From DATJOJ01 sp035507035 (lineage in GTDB: Bacteria > Acidobacteriota > Terriglobia > Terriglobales > Acidobacteriaceae): 64,000 bases of DNA. The number at the start of each line of letters is the position of its first letter. The first letter of the stretch is position 1. The position numbers were made by a program, and so were the translations under genes. This document shows positions 25,539 through 34,546 of the stretch, piece by piece. The notes beneath the pieces were generated by a model. That model searched no databases. It was not told the DNA's origin and saw only the letters and a program-made list of their open reading frames with translations. The stretch covers positions 124,001 through 188,000 of the forward strand of contig DATJOJ010000063.1 of NCBI GenBank assembly GCA_035507035.1. The letters are read 5' to 3'.

Positions 25539-27866
25539 CTACTGCAGCGGGCTTGAAACTCCCGAGCCGTAGGCCAATACTTCTTGCGGGCTGGTTCCGT
25601 CGTTGTCGTTTAAGTTTACCGCACCATAATTGACGCCCTGCTCAGTTGGAGTAAAGGTCACACTTAACTGGCAGGATGCTCCTGCCTTCAAAGCTGACCC
25701 GCAGGTGTTGCTTTCCGCAACCGGTCCGATACTCTCGATGCTGGAAAAGGTAATGGTGGTTTTGCCGACATTGGTGACCTTAACGAGTTGAGGAGAACTG
25801 CTTGCACCTATCGGCTGATTGCCAAAATTCAGCATCGCGGTTGAAAGGTAAAGGCCCCTGCCCGTCCCATTCAGCCTGACCGTAGTTAAGCCGGCGGGAT
25901 CGTTGCTTGAAAACGACAGGCTGGCCGTCTCAACTCCGCGGAAGTTATAGTTCTGCGGAGCAGGGGCAAAGTTCACCTGCCAGGTGCATTGCCCGCCCGG
26001 CGCGATGGTTCCGTTGCAACTGCTAGTTTGCGAAAAATCCGCTGCGTTGATGCCCCCGAATTCAACTCCCGAAATAACCACGGGAGTCGTGGACACATTC
26101 GTCAGGACAACGTTGGCGGTTTTATGACTCCCAAAATTCACGTTCCCGAAACTTAGCCCAGGATAAGCCGGGGTGGCACTCAACAGACTGCCGGTCCCTT
26201 GCAACTGCACGGTTTGCGGACTGGCAGGCCCGTTATCCGTGATGGTCAACGCGCCGCTGCGGACACCCGCGGCCGTCGGTTGGAATGTCACCGCAAGCTT
26301 GCAGACGCCGCCTGGCGGAATCTTGGTGCAGTGGTTGGTCTGAGTGAAATCACCGGTAATCGTCACTTTCGAAATATTGACCGTCGTGTTCGCGAAATTC
26401 GTCAGCTGAACGTAAGAGGCAGGGCTCGAGGTTCCCACTCCCTGATTGGGAAATTGCAGGAAGTCGGCTGAATTCAGTGGGCACGCCCGTGGCTGCAAAA
26501 CCAGCGGCGAAAGCGGTTGCTGGCTAAAGTTGAAACTATCAAAGAGGTCGTTGGCCTGCGCGTCTCGTTGCGTAAGTGGCGCCAATCCAAAAGCCTCTTC
26601 AATGGTTTTGAGCACCGAAGAAAATTCATATTGCGTGTGCGACACGTACCCGGGGTAAACCCAGGGAGAGATGACCAACGCTGGCACTCGAATGCCCAAC
26701 CCGAACCCGTCGACTACTGGTGGAGCAACATGATCATAGAAGCCTCCGAAATCATCCCAAATGATGATGATCGCCGAGGAGTCCCAGTCCGGGCCCTGCA
26801 TTACAGCATTCACCTGCGCCACGCTCCAGTTTTCTCCGACGCAGGTGCTGTTGGGTGGATGCTCGCTATCCGGGTCGCCGATCACGATCCAACTCACCGC
26901 CGGCAAGTCGCCGGTCACGGCATCGGAAATAAAGTTGGAGGTCGGCACCACGTTTTGCCAAAGCTCTGTATTGCGGATGTGGTTAATCGCATCCAACGTC
27001 GAAAAGTGGTAGCCCGATTCTCCTTGGGAGGGAGCATAAAATCTCCAGCTGATGCCGGCATTTTGCAAGCTGTCCGCGAGAGTCGGAAAGTCGAAGCATG
27101 GAAACACTGCATCGAGGTCGCCTTCGGAATCCAAAACTCTTACGGTCATTAGTGAGGGTGCATCGCATCCCCAGGAGAAGCCGTTTCCTCCGTACTTCTG
27201 CCAGCCCGGAGGCTCACTTTTGGAAACCTCGGGTGTAGGAATCTCCAAAACTCCTCCCGACTGCGCCGCCACCGTGTAGAGATGGTTTGGCAAGCTTGGC
27301 CCGTGCAAGGAGGAAAACATGTGATCGGCCAATACAAAGCTCTGGGCGTAGGCCCAGTAGTTCGGGATGTCCACTTGAGTAAATTGGCGGTATGCAAGCA
27401 GGTCATCGTTGGTGGCACCGCTCATTGTGGGTAAATCGAAACCATCCATGCTTCCGTTGTCAATGTCGGTGAGTGAGCCCAGATTTGTGTGATCGAGATC
27501 ATGGGGAGTGACATCGGTCATCGGGTACAAGGGCACCACTTGCCCATTGGACAATGTCCCCTCTGTTGCTCCCTCGGCGCCCGGATAAGTCCCGAAATAA
27601 TTGTCGAAGCTATGGTTCTCCTTGATGATAAAGATGAAGTGCTGAATCTTGTTGACCTCTGGCAACGGCGTCGTACTGCCACTCTTTTGCCGAAGAGCTG
27701 TTAAGACAGCAACCGGCGCAGACTGATCCACGGGCACAGGCTGAACCTGGGCCGGCATAGCTATGGTTGTGATGGCAATGAGAAAAGGAAGAAAGGCAGC
27801 GGGAGGTTTAGCTGGGCGGTTTGACTTCCGGCCGCGTGCAATAGGCGAGCAATCGTACCAATGCAT
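25539..27866 (-). CDS. Secreted phospholipase C-like phosphoesterase with ASH repeats
   Basis: 775 residues. A signal peptide (about 20-40, ending AMPAQ) precedes a phosphoesterase (PF04185) domain (about 70-430) that contains ENHSFDNYFG (83-92), the metal-binding start of the acid phosphatase/phospholipase C family. The C-terminal third has three choice-of-anchor D/ASH repeats, each with LxFGxxxxG and NVG or NVS motifs and Cys pairs. It would cleave phosphoesters such as phosphatidylcholine outside the cell. ATG 27866 has GGAGAA five nt upstream; a reading from 27992 would add 42 residues before the signal peptide. A hairpin (27884-27924) sits in the 5' leader. Confidence 0.85.
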   Translation of the reverse strand: MHWYDCSPIARGRKSNRPAKPPAAFLPFLIAITTIAMPAQVQPVPVDQSAPVAVLTALRQKSGSTTPLPEVNKIQHFIFIIKENHSFDNYFGTYPGAEGATEGTLSNGQVVPLYPMTDVTPHDLDHTNLGSLTDIDNGSMDGFDLPTMSGATNDDLLAYRQFTQVDIPNYWAYAQSFVLADHMFSSLHGPSLPNHLYTVAAQSGGVLEIPTPEVSKSEPPGWQKYGGNGFSWGCDAPSLMTVRVLDSEGDLDAVFPCFDFPTLADSLQNAGISWRFYAPSQGESGYHFSTLDAINHIRNTELWQNVVPTSNFISDAVTGDLPAVSWIVIGDPDSEHPPNSTCVGENWSVAQVNAVMQGPDWDSSAIIIIWDDFGGFYDHVAPPVVDGFGLGIRVPALVISPWVYPGYVSHTQYEFSSVLKTIEEAFGLAPLTQRDAQANDLFDSFNFSQQPLSPLVLQPRACPLNSADFLQFPNQGVGTSSPASYVQLTNFANTTVNISKVTITGDFTQTNHCTKIPPGGVCKLAVTFQPTAAGVRSGALTITDNGPASPQTVQLQGTGSLLSATPAYPGLSFGNVNFGSHKTANVVLTNVSTTPVVISGVEFGGINAADFSQTSSCNGTIAPGGQCTWQVNFAPAPQNYNFRGVETASLSFSSNDPAGLTTVRLNGTGRGLYLSTAMLNFGNQPIGASSSPQLVKVTNVGKTTITFSSIESIGPVAESNTCGSALKAGASCQLSVTFTPTEQGVNYGAVNLNDNDGTSPQEVLAYGSGVSSPLQ

Positions 27867-28412
27867 AGAAATTCTCCGTGACTCTCGGCAGGCAGGAAGG
27901 CGTAGGCTTGCGAGGACTGCCGAGGGCAGATCCAAGTGAACTTTCGGACCTAGCTCCGAGAAAGAGACGTTTACATCGGCCCGGTACCGCAATTATTTTT
28001 TACAGCCAGCTGATGGAACCGTCTGTAATGGAGATCACGGTGGCGTGTGAGGACCAAACTGCGAGCTTGAAATTAACGAGCGCAAAGCATGATCGCCGAG
28101 GCAGACAGTTTGATCGGATCGCAGATTGCTATCATCGAAGCAAAGATTTATCTGCACCCTGTCGGGTTCCGTGTGGATAGTGTCATCTGTCAATCACAAC
28201 TCGTGGAATTCAAGAACGTGCGGAGTCTCCTGTAGAACCGAGCGAAAGGAACTGTAGGAAAATAACTCCCGGCGATCTTCGATCGTCTCCAGGAGTTTTC
28301 TTCTGCTTTCTTAATTCGGGCGAAGCCTGCAGTGTCTGCTGTAACCACCACGGGCGCGAACCTTGCATCCAACCCCAATTGCAAACGACTCAGCGCGCTT
28401 CGTCCGATCTTT
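27867..28412. other. Long intergenic region between divergent genes
   Basis: 546 bp with no supported gene. It holds a hairpin with arms CTCGGCAG (27884-27891) and CTGCCGAG (27917-27924) in the leader of the phosphoesterase. It also holds an imperfect inverted repeat near 28257-28306 (GGAAAATAACTCC against GGAGTTTTCTT). I see no clear promoter. Confidence 0.4.
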
Positions 28413-28574
28413 ATGCCACCGAGTGAGAAAGACCTTAAGGAACTGTGCGCGAAGCTGGTCGCGTGCAACGACGAAGATGAGGCGATTGAGCTCGCCGTAA
28501 AACTGCGGGCGGCATTACACGCTCATATCGAAGAAGTTCGCAACAAACTGCGCGTCTTTCACTCTGCCGCCTGA
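28413..28574 (+). CDS. Small helical protein
   Basis: 53 residues from ATG 28413, acidic and almost wholly helical (EKDLKELCAKLVACNDEDEA, then IELAVKLRAALHAHIEEVRN). I recognise no family. The in-frame reading extends to 28332, but the extra residues are low complexity. No good SD is seen, so the start and even the gene are uncertain; base composition and amino acid use support coding. Confidence 0.5.
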   Translation: MPPSEKDLKELCAKLVACNDEDEAIELAVKLRAALHAHIEEVRNKLRVFHSAA

Positions 28575-28780
28575 GGTTCCCACACACAAAGAAATGAGGT
28601 TGTATTGATCGATGTATAAACGCGGTCCTTCTCGGTTCGTCCCCGGCTTCTGTAGGGCAACGCTGAAGCGGCTTTACAGCCTCCATCGGATGGAAAGGTT
28701 AACGGTACCAGCCTAAGCTCATCACTGATATCGATAACTTTCGTGCTCGAGTGGGCACAGAAATGGGCGGCTGGAAAAAA

Positions 28781-29566
28781 ATGAAATTCAATCGGAGTGC
28801 GGTGGGTAAGTGCCTGATAGTTGCTAGCGCTTTCATGCTGGTTTTTGCCACACTGGGCTGGGCAGCGAACGATGACAAGGAGTCGAGCAAGGATCAATCC
28901 GACATTGTCAAACGCATTGACAAAGCAGGCGACGTTCTGACGGAAATTATGGGAACGCCCGACAAGGCGATTCCTGACAAAGTCTTGAGTGACGCGCGCT
29001 GCATTGCAATCATCCCTTCGATGGTAAAGATCGCCGTCGGCTTTGGCGGGAGCCATGGTAAGGGCGTGGCTGTTTGCCGCACAAACCGCGGCTGGAGCGC
29101 ACCCGCACCTGTCACTATTACCGGCGGTAGCTGGGGATTGCAACTCGGTGGACAGGCCATCGATCTTGTCCTGCTGGTAATGAACCAAAAGGGAATGGAC
29201 AGCTTGCTATCCAGCAAGTTCAAACTGGGAGCTGACGCTTCCGCCGCGGCCGGACCGGTCGGACGCGACGCTGGCGCGGACACCGATTGGAAGATGAAAG
29301 CCGAGGTACTCAGCTACTCACGCGCCCGCGGACTCTTCGCTGGTATCGACCTTAACGGCTCGGCGCTGACGCAAGACAAAGATGAGACTCGCGTCCTTTA
29401 CGGCGGCAAGTTCTATCCGTTCAAGGACATTTTAGCCGGGAACGTGAAGGCTCCTGCGGATACTCATCAGTTTCTGGCAACTGTCGCCAAGTACGCACCG
29501 AATACCCCGGGCCAGGCAAGGAATGAATCGGAGAGAACGACGACTACTACCGCTTCGAAACACTAA
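28781..29566 (+). CDS. Secreted SYLF (DUF500/Ysc84) domain protein
   Basis: About 261 residues with a signal peptide (1-28, ending GWA). The body is a SYLF domain: IPDKVLSDARCIAIIPSMVK, a glycine-rich FGGSHGKGVAVCR, WSAPAPVTITGGSWGLQLG and LLVMNQKGMDSLL, then an SYSRARGLFAGIDLNGS motif. SYLF domains bind lipids; bacterial secreted forms probably interact with the envelope. Starts at 28751 and 28763 are also in frame. A strong terminator follows 31 nt after the stop, so the gene is monocistronic. Confidence 0.88.
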   Translation: MKFNRSAVGKCLIVASAFMLVFATLGWAANDDKESSKDQSDIVKRIDKAGDVLTEIMGTPDKAIPDKVLSDARCIAIIPSMVKIAVGFGGSHGKGVAVCRTNRGWSAPAPVTITGGSWGLQLGGQAIDLVLLVMNQKGMDSLLSSKFKLGADASAAAGPVGRDAGADTDWKMKAEVLSYSRARGLFAGIDLNGSALTQDKDETRVLYGGKFYPFKDILAGNVKAPADTHQFLATVAKYAPNTPGQARNESERTTTTTASKH

Positions 29567-29596
29567 CCGACTTTCGTAGTCTGCAGAAAAGAAAAG

Positions 29597-29629
29597 AATG
29601 GCCAGGATAACCAGCCTGGCCATTTTTTT
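29597..29629 (+). terminator. Terminator of the SYLF gene
   Basis: A perfect 10-bp stem AATGGCCAGG/CCTGGCCATT with loop ATAACCAG is followed by a run of seven T (29623-29629). Confidence 0.92.
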
Positions 29630-29845
29630 GATCCGGGTTATCCTGCTTCAAATTGCTCGATCCCGAACCTCTTGCCCTCCACAACTATGCAAACAATTGC
29701 CGTGTTACTTTGGTTTCACCGCTAAACGACTGAGATTTCACAAGCCTATAACTGGTACAGCATTTGCTCTTTGACCAGACGGAGCCGTAGCGTGGAGGCG
29801 GATTGTCGACCTCCAACGTTGCTCCAAACCGGGAGAAGATTGCAA

Positions 29846-30184
29846 ATGAAAACAACGTTGTTTGCCCTGTGCTTCTTTTTTGCGACGGCTGCATTCGGAC
29901 AGTCCTACCCTCCGATGAACGCCTTGCAATTCGTTGATCACACCTATCACGCTGCCTACCATGCCGGCGCTGCATCCTCAAATATCTTGGGTGGAAGCGA
30001 TGTAGTTGTCGGACACGGCGAGATGGCTTTAGCTGAGATACCTCTTCCCGAAGTTCATGAAACCCCACTAGGGGACGTAGCTCGCCAAGTCCGGCAAGAG
30101 CGGCTATACGGAAAGAAGGCGCAAATGATTTGGGAAAACCCGATCTACGGCACAAAACCGGTGGCGACCGCCGTCACGCCCTAA
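29846..30184 (+). CDS. Small secreted protein of unknown function
   Basis: 112 residues with a clear signal peptide (MKTTLFALCFFFATAAFGQ). The mature part contains several His residues (HTYHAAYH, VVGHGEMALAE) and a conserved-looking C-terminal stretch LGDVARQVRQERLYGKKAQM. No known family. ATG 29846 follows GGGAGAAG. Similar small His-rich secreted proteins occur in acidobacteria; a metal-related role would be a guess. Confidence 0.7.
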   Translation: MKTTLFALCFFFATAAFGQSYPPMNALQFVDHTYHAAYHAGAASSNILGGSDVVVGHGEMALAEIPLPEVHETPLGDVARQVRQERLYGKKAQMIWENPIYGTKPVATAVTP

Positions 30185-30313
30185 CCATCGACGTTCGAAG
30201 AGATTGAACCGCTCCCCCCAGCACCACTTCCCTGTTCGCACTCCTCATCCATCGCCGGATTGAGCTCAGATTGACATTCGACTGCGCCGGTTCTATTGTG
30301 GGCCTCCGGGCTG

Positions 30314-31399
30314 ATGAATATCATCAAATCCACTCACCGTTTTGAGCAGTGGCTTGGCCAACATACCGTCATCGTAAAGCCTGATCTTCGTCTGAAGCAC
30401 CAGCGCATGGCCGAGTCGGCGTTTCCTTTTTTGCGGGCCACTTTTTATCGCTGGATGCAAGTCTGGCCCGAAGTCTGTTCCGATCTCGCCAAAGCTCCGA
30501 GGGTGCTCGCAGTGGGTGATCTTCACGTCGAGAACTTCGGTACCTGGCGCGACATCGAGGGCCGGCTCGTGTGGGGTGTGAACGACTTCGATGAAGCCGC
30601 AGTTCTTCCTTACACCGTCGACCTGGTGCGGCTTGCAACGAGCGTCGTGCTTGCTAGCGAGGAAGGCCACCTCGCCCTGAAGGTCAAGGATGCCTGCGCC
30701 TCGATTCTTGATGGCTATCGTCAGTCGTTGACGGAAGAAGGGCGACCATTTGTTCTTGAGGAAGAGCATGCATGGCTGCGACAATTGGCGACTGGCGAAC
30801 TTCGCGATCCGGTGCACTTCTGGGATAAGATGACGCACTTGCCGCGGATGACGACTCAGGTGTCCGCGAGCGCCCGGGAGGCTCTCGAGCATCTGATGCC
30901 AGAGCAAGGCCTGGTTTATAGAACGGTACGGCGCGTGGCAGGACTAGGAAGCCTCGGGCATGTTCGGTTAGTGGCCATCGCAGAATGTCACGGCGGCAAG
31001 ATTGCTCGCGAAGCTAAGGCCTTGGTGCCGTCGTCGGTTTATTGGGCAAGCGGCGACGAAGCTCCAGCCGAGATCTTGTATCAGGCCATCATCGGATCGG
31101 CGGTGCGATGTCGCGACCCGTTCGTGCAGTTGCGCGGGCGCTGGATTGTGCGCCGTCTATCGCCGCATTGCTCCAGAATTGAGCTCACAGTTTTGCCGAA
31201 GGATCGCGACGAACTCAAGCTGCTCTTTGCCATGGGTTGGGAGGCCGCGAACATTCATCTCGGGACTCGAGATGCGCGCAAGTACATTCGGCATCACTTG
31301 GATCGGATGAAGCCGGCTTGGTTGGCCTCGGCGGCGAAAGACATGGCGAGACAAGTCGGTGAGGATTGGCGAGCCTGGAAGAAATCCTGGGAAGCGTGA
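30314..31399 (+). CDS. DUF2252 family protein
   Basis: 361 residues. The DUF2252 signature is clear: KHQRMAESAFPFLRATFYRW near the N-terminus, then VLAVGDLHVENFGTWRD and WGVNDFDEAAVLPYTVDLVR, which resemble the catalytic and metal loops (GDxHxxN, DFD) of the aminoglycoside-phosphotransferase-like kinase fold. The family's substrate is unknown. A TTG at 30296 is an alternative start. No signal peptide, so it is cytosolic; it stands alone on its strand. Confidence 0.88.
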   Translation: MNIIKSTHRFEQWLGQHTVIVKPDLRLKHQRMAESAFPFLRATFYRWMQVWPEVCSDLAKAPRVLAVGDLHVENFGTWRDIEGRLVWGVNDFDEAAVLPYTVDLVRLATSVVLASEEGHLALKVKDACASILDGYRQSLTEEGRPFVLEEEHAWLRQLATGELRDPVHFWDKMTHLPRMTTQVSASAREALEHLMPEQGLVYRTVRRVAGLGSLGHVRLVAIAECHGGKIAREAKALVPSSVYWASGDEAPAEILYQAIIGSAVRCRDPFVQLRGRWIVRRLSPHCSRIELTVLPKDRDELKLLFAMGWEAANIHLGTRDARKYIRHHLDRMKPAWLASAAKDMARQVGEDWRAWKKSWEA

Positions 31400-31534
31400 A
31401 CTGCGTGCACCTGTCGCATGCGCACGCGGATTTTAGGTTCAACCCATTCACTTTTGATCTTGCTGGTTTTCTGTAGTTACAAGCCCTTACAAATTCTATG
31501 CGACCCAATCGGTATCGTCCGGCGACATTTGATC

Positions 31535-31556
31535 GGGCAGAGTTTGGGCAGAGTTT
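31535..31556. repeat. Tandem 11-bp direct repeat
   Basis: GGGCAGAGTTT occurs twice head to tail (31535-31545, 31546-31556) in the gap between convergent genes. A shorter direct repeat, TTACAAGCCC/TTACAAATTC, lies 50 bp upstream. Meaning unknown. Confidence 0.6.
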
Positions 31557-31619
31557 CCTGAGTCGTGACACGGATACGGGCTTAATGAGTGTAAGTGGGG
31601 ATTTTTCGTCGGTTGAGCG

Positions 31620-32900
31620 TCAATTGGTTTTATTCTGGCCCGAAGCGCCGCTGGAGGGGGCAAACGCAATCCGTGTGTTGTTTCTGAGGTCATCGAGTTC
31701 GGCTTGGCTGCCTTGCATGAAAAGCCATGCGACCCAGTAGTTGTTATCTTCGGTGAAGATTACCGAGGTGAAGACATCGACGGGTTCCGTTCTGTTCGGT
31801 ACATTCGCCTTGAACGCACTGGAAAGGTCAAGCATCAATCGATCCTGCAACATGAATGCCCTGAGCGTGTTTTGACCCTTGCCAGAGAATGGCGTGCCCG
31901 AAAGCGTTCTCGACATCTGCGCACTCAGCTGCCGGAGTGCCTGCTGGTCATTAATCGAAATCGGCAAGTGCATACCCGGTAGGCAATCTGAGTCGAAAGC
32001 CATAATCCCAACTAGCGCATTCACTGCATCAGTCTTCGTGCCCTCAGGATATTGAGTGGCTGAGAGAACTAGCCTGCCACATTCGCTTGCAACTTCATGT
32101 TCGCGAGCCGCAGCTAGGTTATTGCCGTACACGAGTTGGTGCCCAGCTTCCACGACTTTATCCTGTGTTTTCTTGTCAGCGACTATCCATCCGCTTGGGA
32201 ACTGAAAAGAAAAACCGAGCGTGTCGTTAGTATATGTATTGCCTGAAACGACTCCGGGGTTCAGGTGGGCAATGTGTGTCGGAGTTGGGATGCTGGAAGT
32301 ATCTCCAGTTCTGACTGGAAACAATCGCGCGTTGCTGCCAACTAAGACTTTCGCCTGAGCCGGATCGATGAACGTGATCGACTCGATGTTGTGCTGTAGC
32401 TCTTTGGCAAGCTTCCCGTCGAAAGACACAACCATGAATCGCACTGTGTAGCCCCCCATGGCGGTCGCATAGATGAGCGTATGCATCGTGCCAGCGCGGC
32501 TCTTATCCTCCGACTCAGATTTCCAGAACTCTCTGGCCCCGATTTCAAGTCTCTTGACGGATGCACCCTTTGGCCCCGCAGCAGCTTCCTTTGTCTCGAC
32601 GGTCGGATTACCAGCGAATTGAGTAGCGACGACTGTTAGAGCCGTTAGGCCCTTTCGCTGTGTTTGAAGACCGAAAATTGAGTGGGAGTTCCCCTTTGAG
32701 GCAAGCACAAAATCCCGAAAGTCGGCATCTTGGGGGAGGGGCAGCGAGAATCCAAAGAAGGCATTGATGTAACGCGATTCAGAAACGTATCCTGTCTCTG
32801 GTATCGGAGCTGAACTCTGCACTTCCTGAGCCCACGATACCGTCAAGGCAGCCAACAAAAAAAGAACTACCCTGGAAGGCGAGACCATGGTGGCTACCAT
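31620..32900 (-). CDS. Secreted protein of unknown function
   Basis: 426 residues with a signal peptide (about 5-25, ending VSWAQ). Two similar segments, YINAFFGFSLPLPQDADF (about 44-61) and YTNDTLGFSFQFPSGWIV (about 222-239), look like PsbP/DUF1795-type beta domains whose first strand is a Y-x-N-x(3)-GFSFxxPxGW motif. The protein is therefore probably two such domains in tandem. ATG 32888 is an alternative start. Not in an operon. Confidence 0.65.
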   Translation of the reverse strand: MVATMVSPSRVVLFLLAALTVSWAQEVQSSAPIPETGYVSESRYINAFFGFSLPLPQDADFRDFVLASKGNSHSIFGLQTQRKGLTALTVVATQFAGNPTVETKEAAAGPKGASVKRLEIGAREFWKSESEDKSRAGTMHTLIYATAMGGYTVRFMVVSFDGKLAKELQHNIESITFIDPAQAKVLVGSNARLFPVRTGDTSSIPTPTHIAHLNPGVVSGNTYTNDTLGFSFQFPSGWIVADKKTQDKVVEAGHQLVYGNNLAAAREHEVASECGRLVLSATQYPEGTKTDAVNALVGIMAFDSDCLPGMHLPISINDQQALRQLSAQMSRTLSGTPFSGKGQNTLRAFMLQDRLMLDLSSAFKANVPNRTEPVDVFTSVIFTEDNNYWVAWLFMQGSQAELDDLRNNTRIAFAPSSGASGQNKTN

Positions 32901-32939
32901 AGGATCATTATGCCCTCCCTTTAGGTGTTGAGAACAGGC

Positions 32940-33087
32940 GTGGGTGTTGGAAAACTATTTTCCACGAAATTCGCAAAAATGAAATTGCGCTAGGATGCGA
33001 TATAAGCGATCTTCTCGAATTGCGAGAGATTTTCTATCCCTCAAATTTTGCCTGTTTCAAGCGAAAAGCGAGTTTTTCAACACCCAC
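32940..33087. repeat. 16-bp inverted repeat flanking a 116-bp AT-rich core
   Basis: GTGGGTGTTGGAAAAC (32940-32955) and GTTTTTCAACACCCAC (33072-33087) are reverse complements at 15 of 16 positions. The intervening 116 bp contains several TTGCG or CGCAA words (near 32972, 32985 and 33018) and no gene. Confidence 0.6.
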
Positions 33088-33177
33088 AGGCGTTTGCGCA
33101 AGCGTGCGCCTTTTGTTTTGCCACCTCCGCAATGTTCTAACACGCACGGGCATAACGCAGCGTGGGGATTGCTAGTC

Positions 33178-33669
33178 CTACATGTGGCGCAGCGAGCCGC
33201 CGGAGAAGTGGCCTACGGATTCGAATCGAGCCAGGGTTGACTCGGTCTCGCGCTCGAGCGCGTCAGAGAGTTCATCGAGGATAAACTGCAAGGCTTCCGG
33301 ATTTTCGTCCAGGACGTGACCCATGCTCTCTCGATCTACGGAGATCTCGCCTACCTGGCGCACGCCTGCAGTAACCGGCTCCTCGACCACCGGGACGGAG
33401 GCAATCGTACGCCGAGAACGAGCCATTGCCGGTCCCGAATTGGCAAAAGGATAGTCCAGAGTGCCCATGGTCATCCAATGGGTCACAAGTTCCTGTACAT
33501 GAGCTGGGGAGCAGGCCCGATAAACCCCCTCGCGATTGGCAAGCCGGTCCTGCCATTGCAGAATGCGCAGCTTGTCCTCCCAGGGGCTTTCCGCCAGGAG
33601 AAACCAAACTTGCCCCGCAATCCTCTGCTCACCACAAATCGTGCATACTTGATTTGGCATTTCGTCCAT
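33178..33669 (-). CDS. Small Cys-motif protein of unknown function
   Basis: 163 residues. A CTICGEQ motif (residues 9-15) and a later Cys (RACSPAH, about 53) could form a treble-clef-like zinc site. An acidic helix at the C-terminus (ENPEALQFILDELSDALERE) follows. GAGGGAG precedes ATG 33669. It starts 15 nt after another small zinc-ribbon-like gene, so the two form an operon. Function unknown. Confidence 0.68.
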   Translation of the reverse strand: MDEMPNQVCTICGEQRIAGQVWFLLAESPWEDKLRILQWQDRLANREGVYRACSPAHVQELVTHWMTMGTLDYPFANSGPAMARSRRTIASVPVVEEPVTAGVRQVGEISVDRESMGHVLDENPEALQFILDELSDALERETESTLARFESVGHFSGGSLRHM

Positions 33670-33684
33670 CGGGTGCTCCCTCAG

Positions 33685-33996
33685 TTAAGACGCTTCGGGA
33701 TGGGGCGCATCCTCGAACACGTCCCCCAAGTGCAAAGGAGCCAAGGCGCTTCGTTTTGCCGTTTCCGGCAGCGGAACGGTCACCACTCCCTGGCCCCGTT
33801 CAAAGGTTAAGGTTAAAACCGCGGCACAATCGTTGCATAACCAGAAATGTTCGATACGATGTGGCGTCCGCTTCCCGGTTCGAGAGCGAATGCGGTTGGT
33901 AGCGTCAGCGACCTCCATCTCGACTAGAAAGAGCCGTCCTTCGCTGAGTTTGCGAAATGGATTCAGGCAGGTTGGATTGGCGCATTTGTGCAACAT
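33685..33996 (-). CDS. Small zinc-ribbon-like protein
   Basis: 103 residues from ATG 33996 (GGAG six nt upstream). Two Cys pairs, CANPTC (about 5-10) and CNDC (about 70-73), separated by a basic stretch RIRSRTGKRTPHR, resemble a zinc ribbon. The family is not one I recognise. It is the first gene of a two-gene operon with the Cys-motif protein at 33178-33669; both may bind nucleic acid or act as a pair. Confidence 0.65.
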   Translation of the reverse strand: MLHKCANPTCLNPFRKLSEGRLFLVEMEVADATNRIRSRTGKRTPHRIEHFWLCNDCAAVLTLTFERGQGVVTVPLPETAKRSALAPLHLGDVFEDAPHPEAS

Positions 33997-34200
33997 GGCT
34001 GGCTCCAAATTTTCTACCTTTGATGAAGGTGACTGGCAGCGTGCACGTCGTTGACCACGAGGAAAATTCGATGTGTGGATAAAAGATGTTGTGAAGATTA
34101 ATAGTTAGCGGTCCGAGTGCGTCCCTCAGTAATATTCGGATGACGAATTGACGACGGCGTGCCGAAGGTTCGTCAAAAAGTCTCTAACACGGCCGATCGT

Positions 34201-34225
34201 CGAATCGCACGGTAACGAATCGCAC
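34201..34225. repeat. Direct repeat CGAATCGCAC, 15-bp period
   Basis: Two exact copies (34201-34210, 34216-34225) lie upstream of the small gene at 34285 and could be operator half-sites. Confidence 0.5.
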
Positions 34226-34284
34226 TCGACGAATTCCCGGCAAATGCCTATCATGTTGCCATCGTCGAAAAACGAGGAAATGCA

Positions 34285-34527
34285 ATGGCTGAACCAACCT
34301 ATGAGGAACTGAAAGCGAAGTTGGCGGAGTTGGAAAAAACGCAGGGGCAAAAGCGCAGTGGCAGCCTGGAATTCCGCGTGGGCGCAAAAGGCGGCGTGAG
34401 CGTCTACGGACTGGGCCGCTTCCCTGTCACGCTGTATTACGAGCAATGGATGCGCCTGCTGGACGCGGGCGAGAAGCTGCGCGAATTCCTGGAAGAGAAC
34501 AAGACGCAGCTCAAACTGAAAGGCTAA
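34285..34527 (+). CDS. Small coiled-coil protein
   Basis: 80 residues. An N-terminal coiled coil (YEELKAKLAELEKTQ) is followed by FRVGAKGGVSVYGLGRFPVT, then LYYEQWMRLLD and a second charged helix. The pattern GR(F/Y)PVTLYxEQW recurs in small proteins of several bacteria, probably as a beta hairpin, but no function is known. ATG 34285 follows GAGGA. Expression may be controlled by the direct repeats at 34201-34225. Confidence 0.7.
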   Translation: MAEPTYEELKAKLAELEKTQGQKRSGSLEFRVGAKGGVSVYGLGRFPVTLYYEQWMRLLDAGEKLREFLEENKTQLKLKG

Positions 34528-34546
34528 TAAGCCGGATCATCTTCTA

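Noticed and set aside
28060..28150. Possible c-di-GMP (GEMM) riboswitch suggested by GCGCAAAGC
   Set aside because: The word occurs, but the P1 stem, the tetraloop-receptor hairpins and other consensus parts are not present.
33205..33240. tRNA T-loop-like GATTCGAATC
   Set aside because: Lies within a coding gene and no acceptor, D or anticodon stems can be drawn around it.
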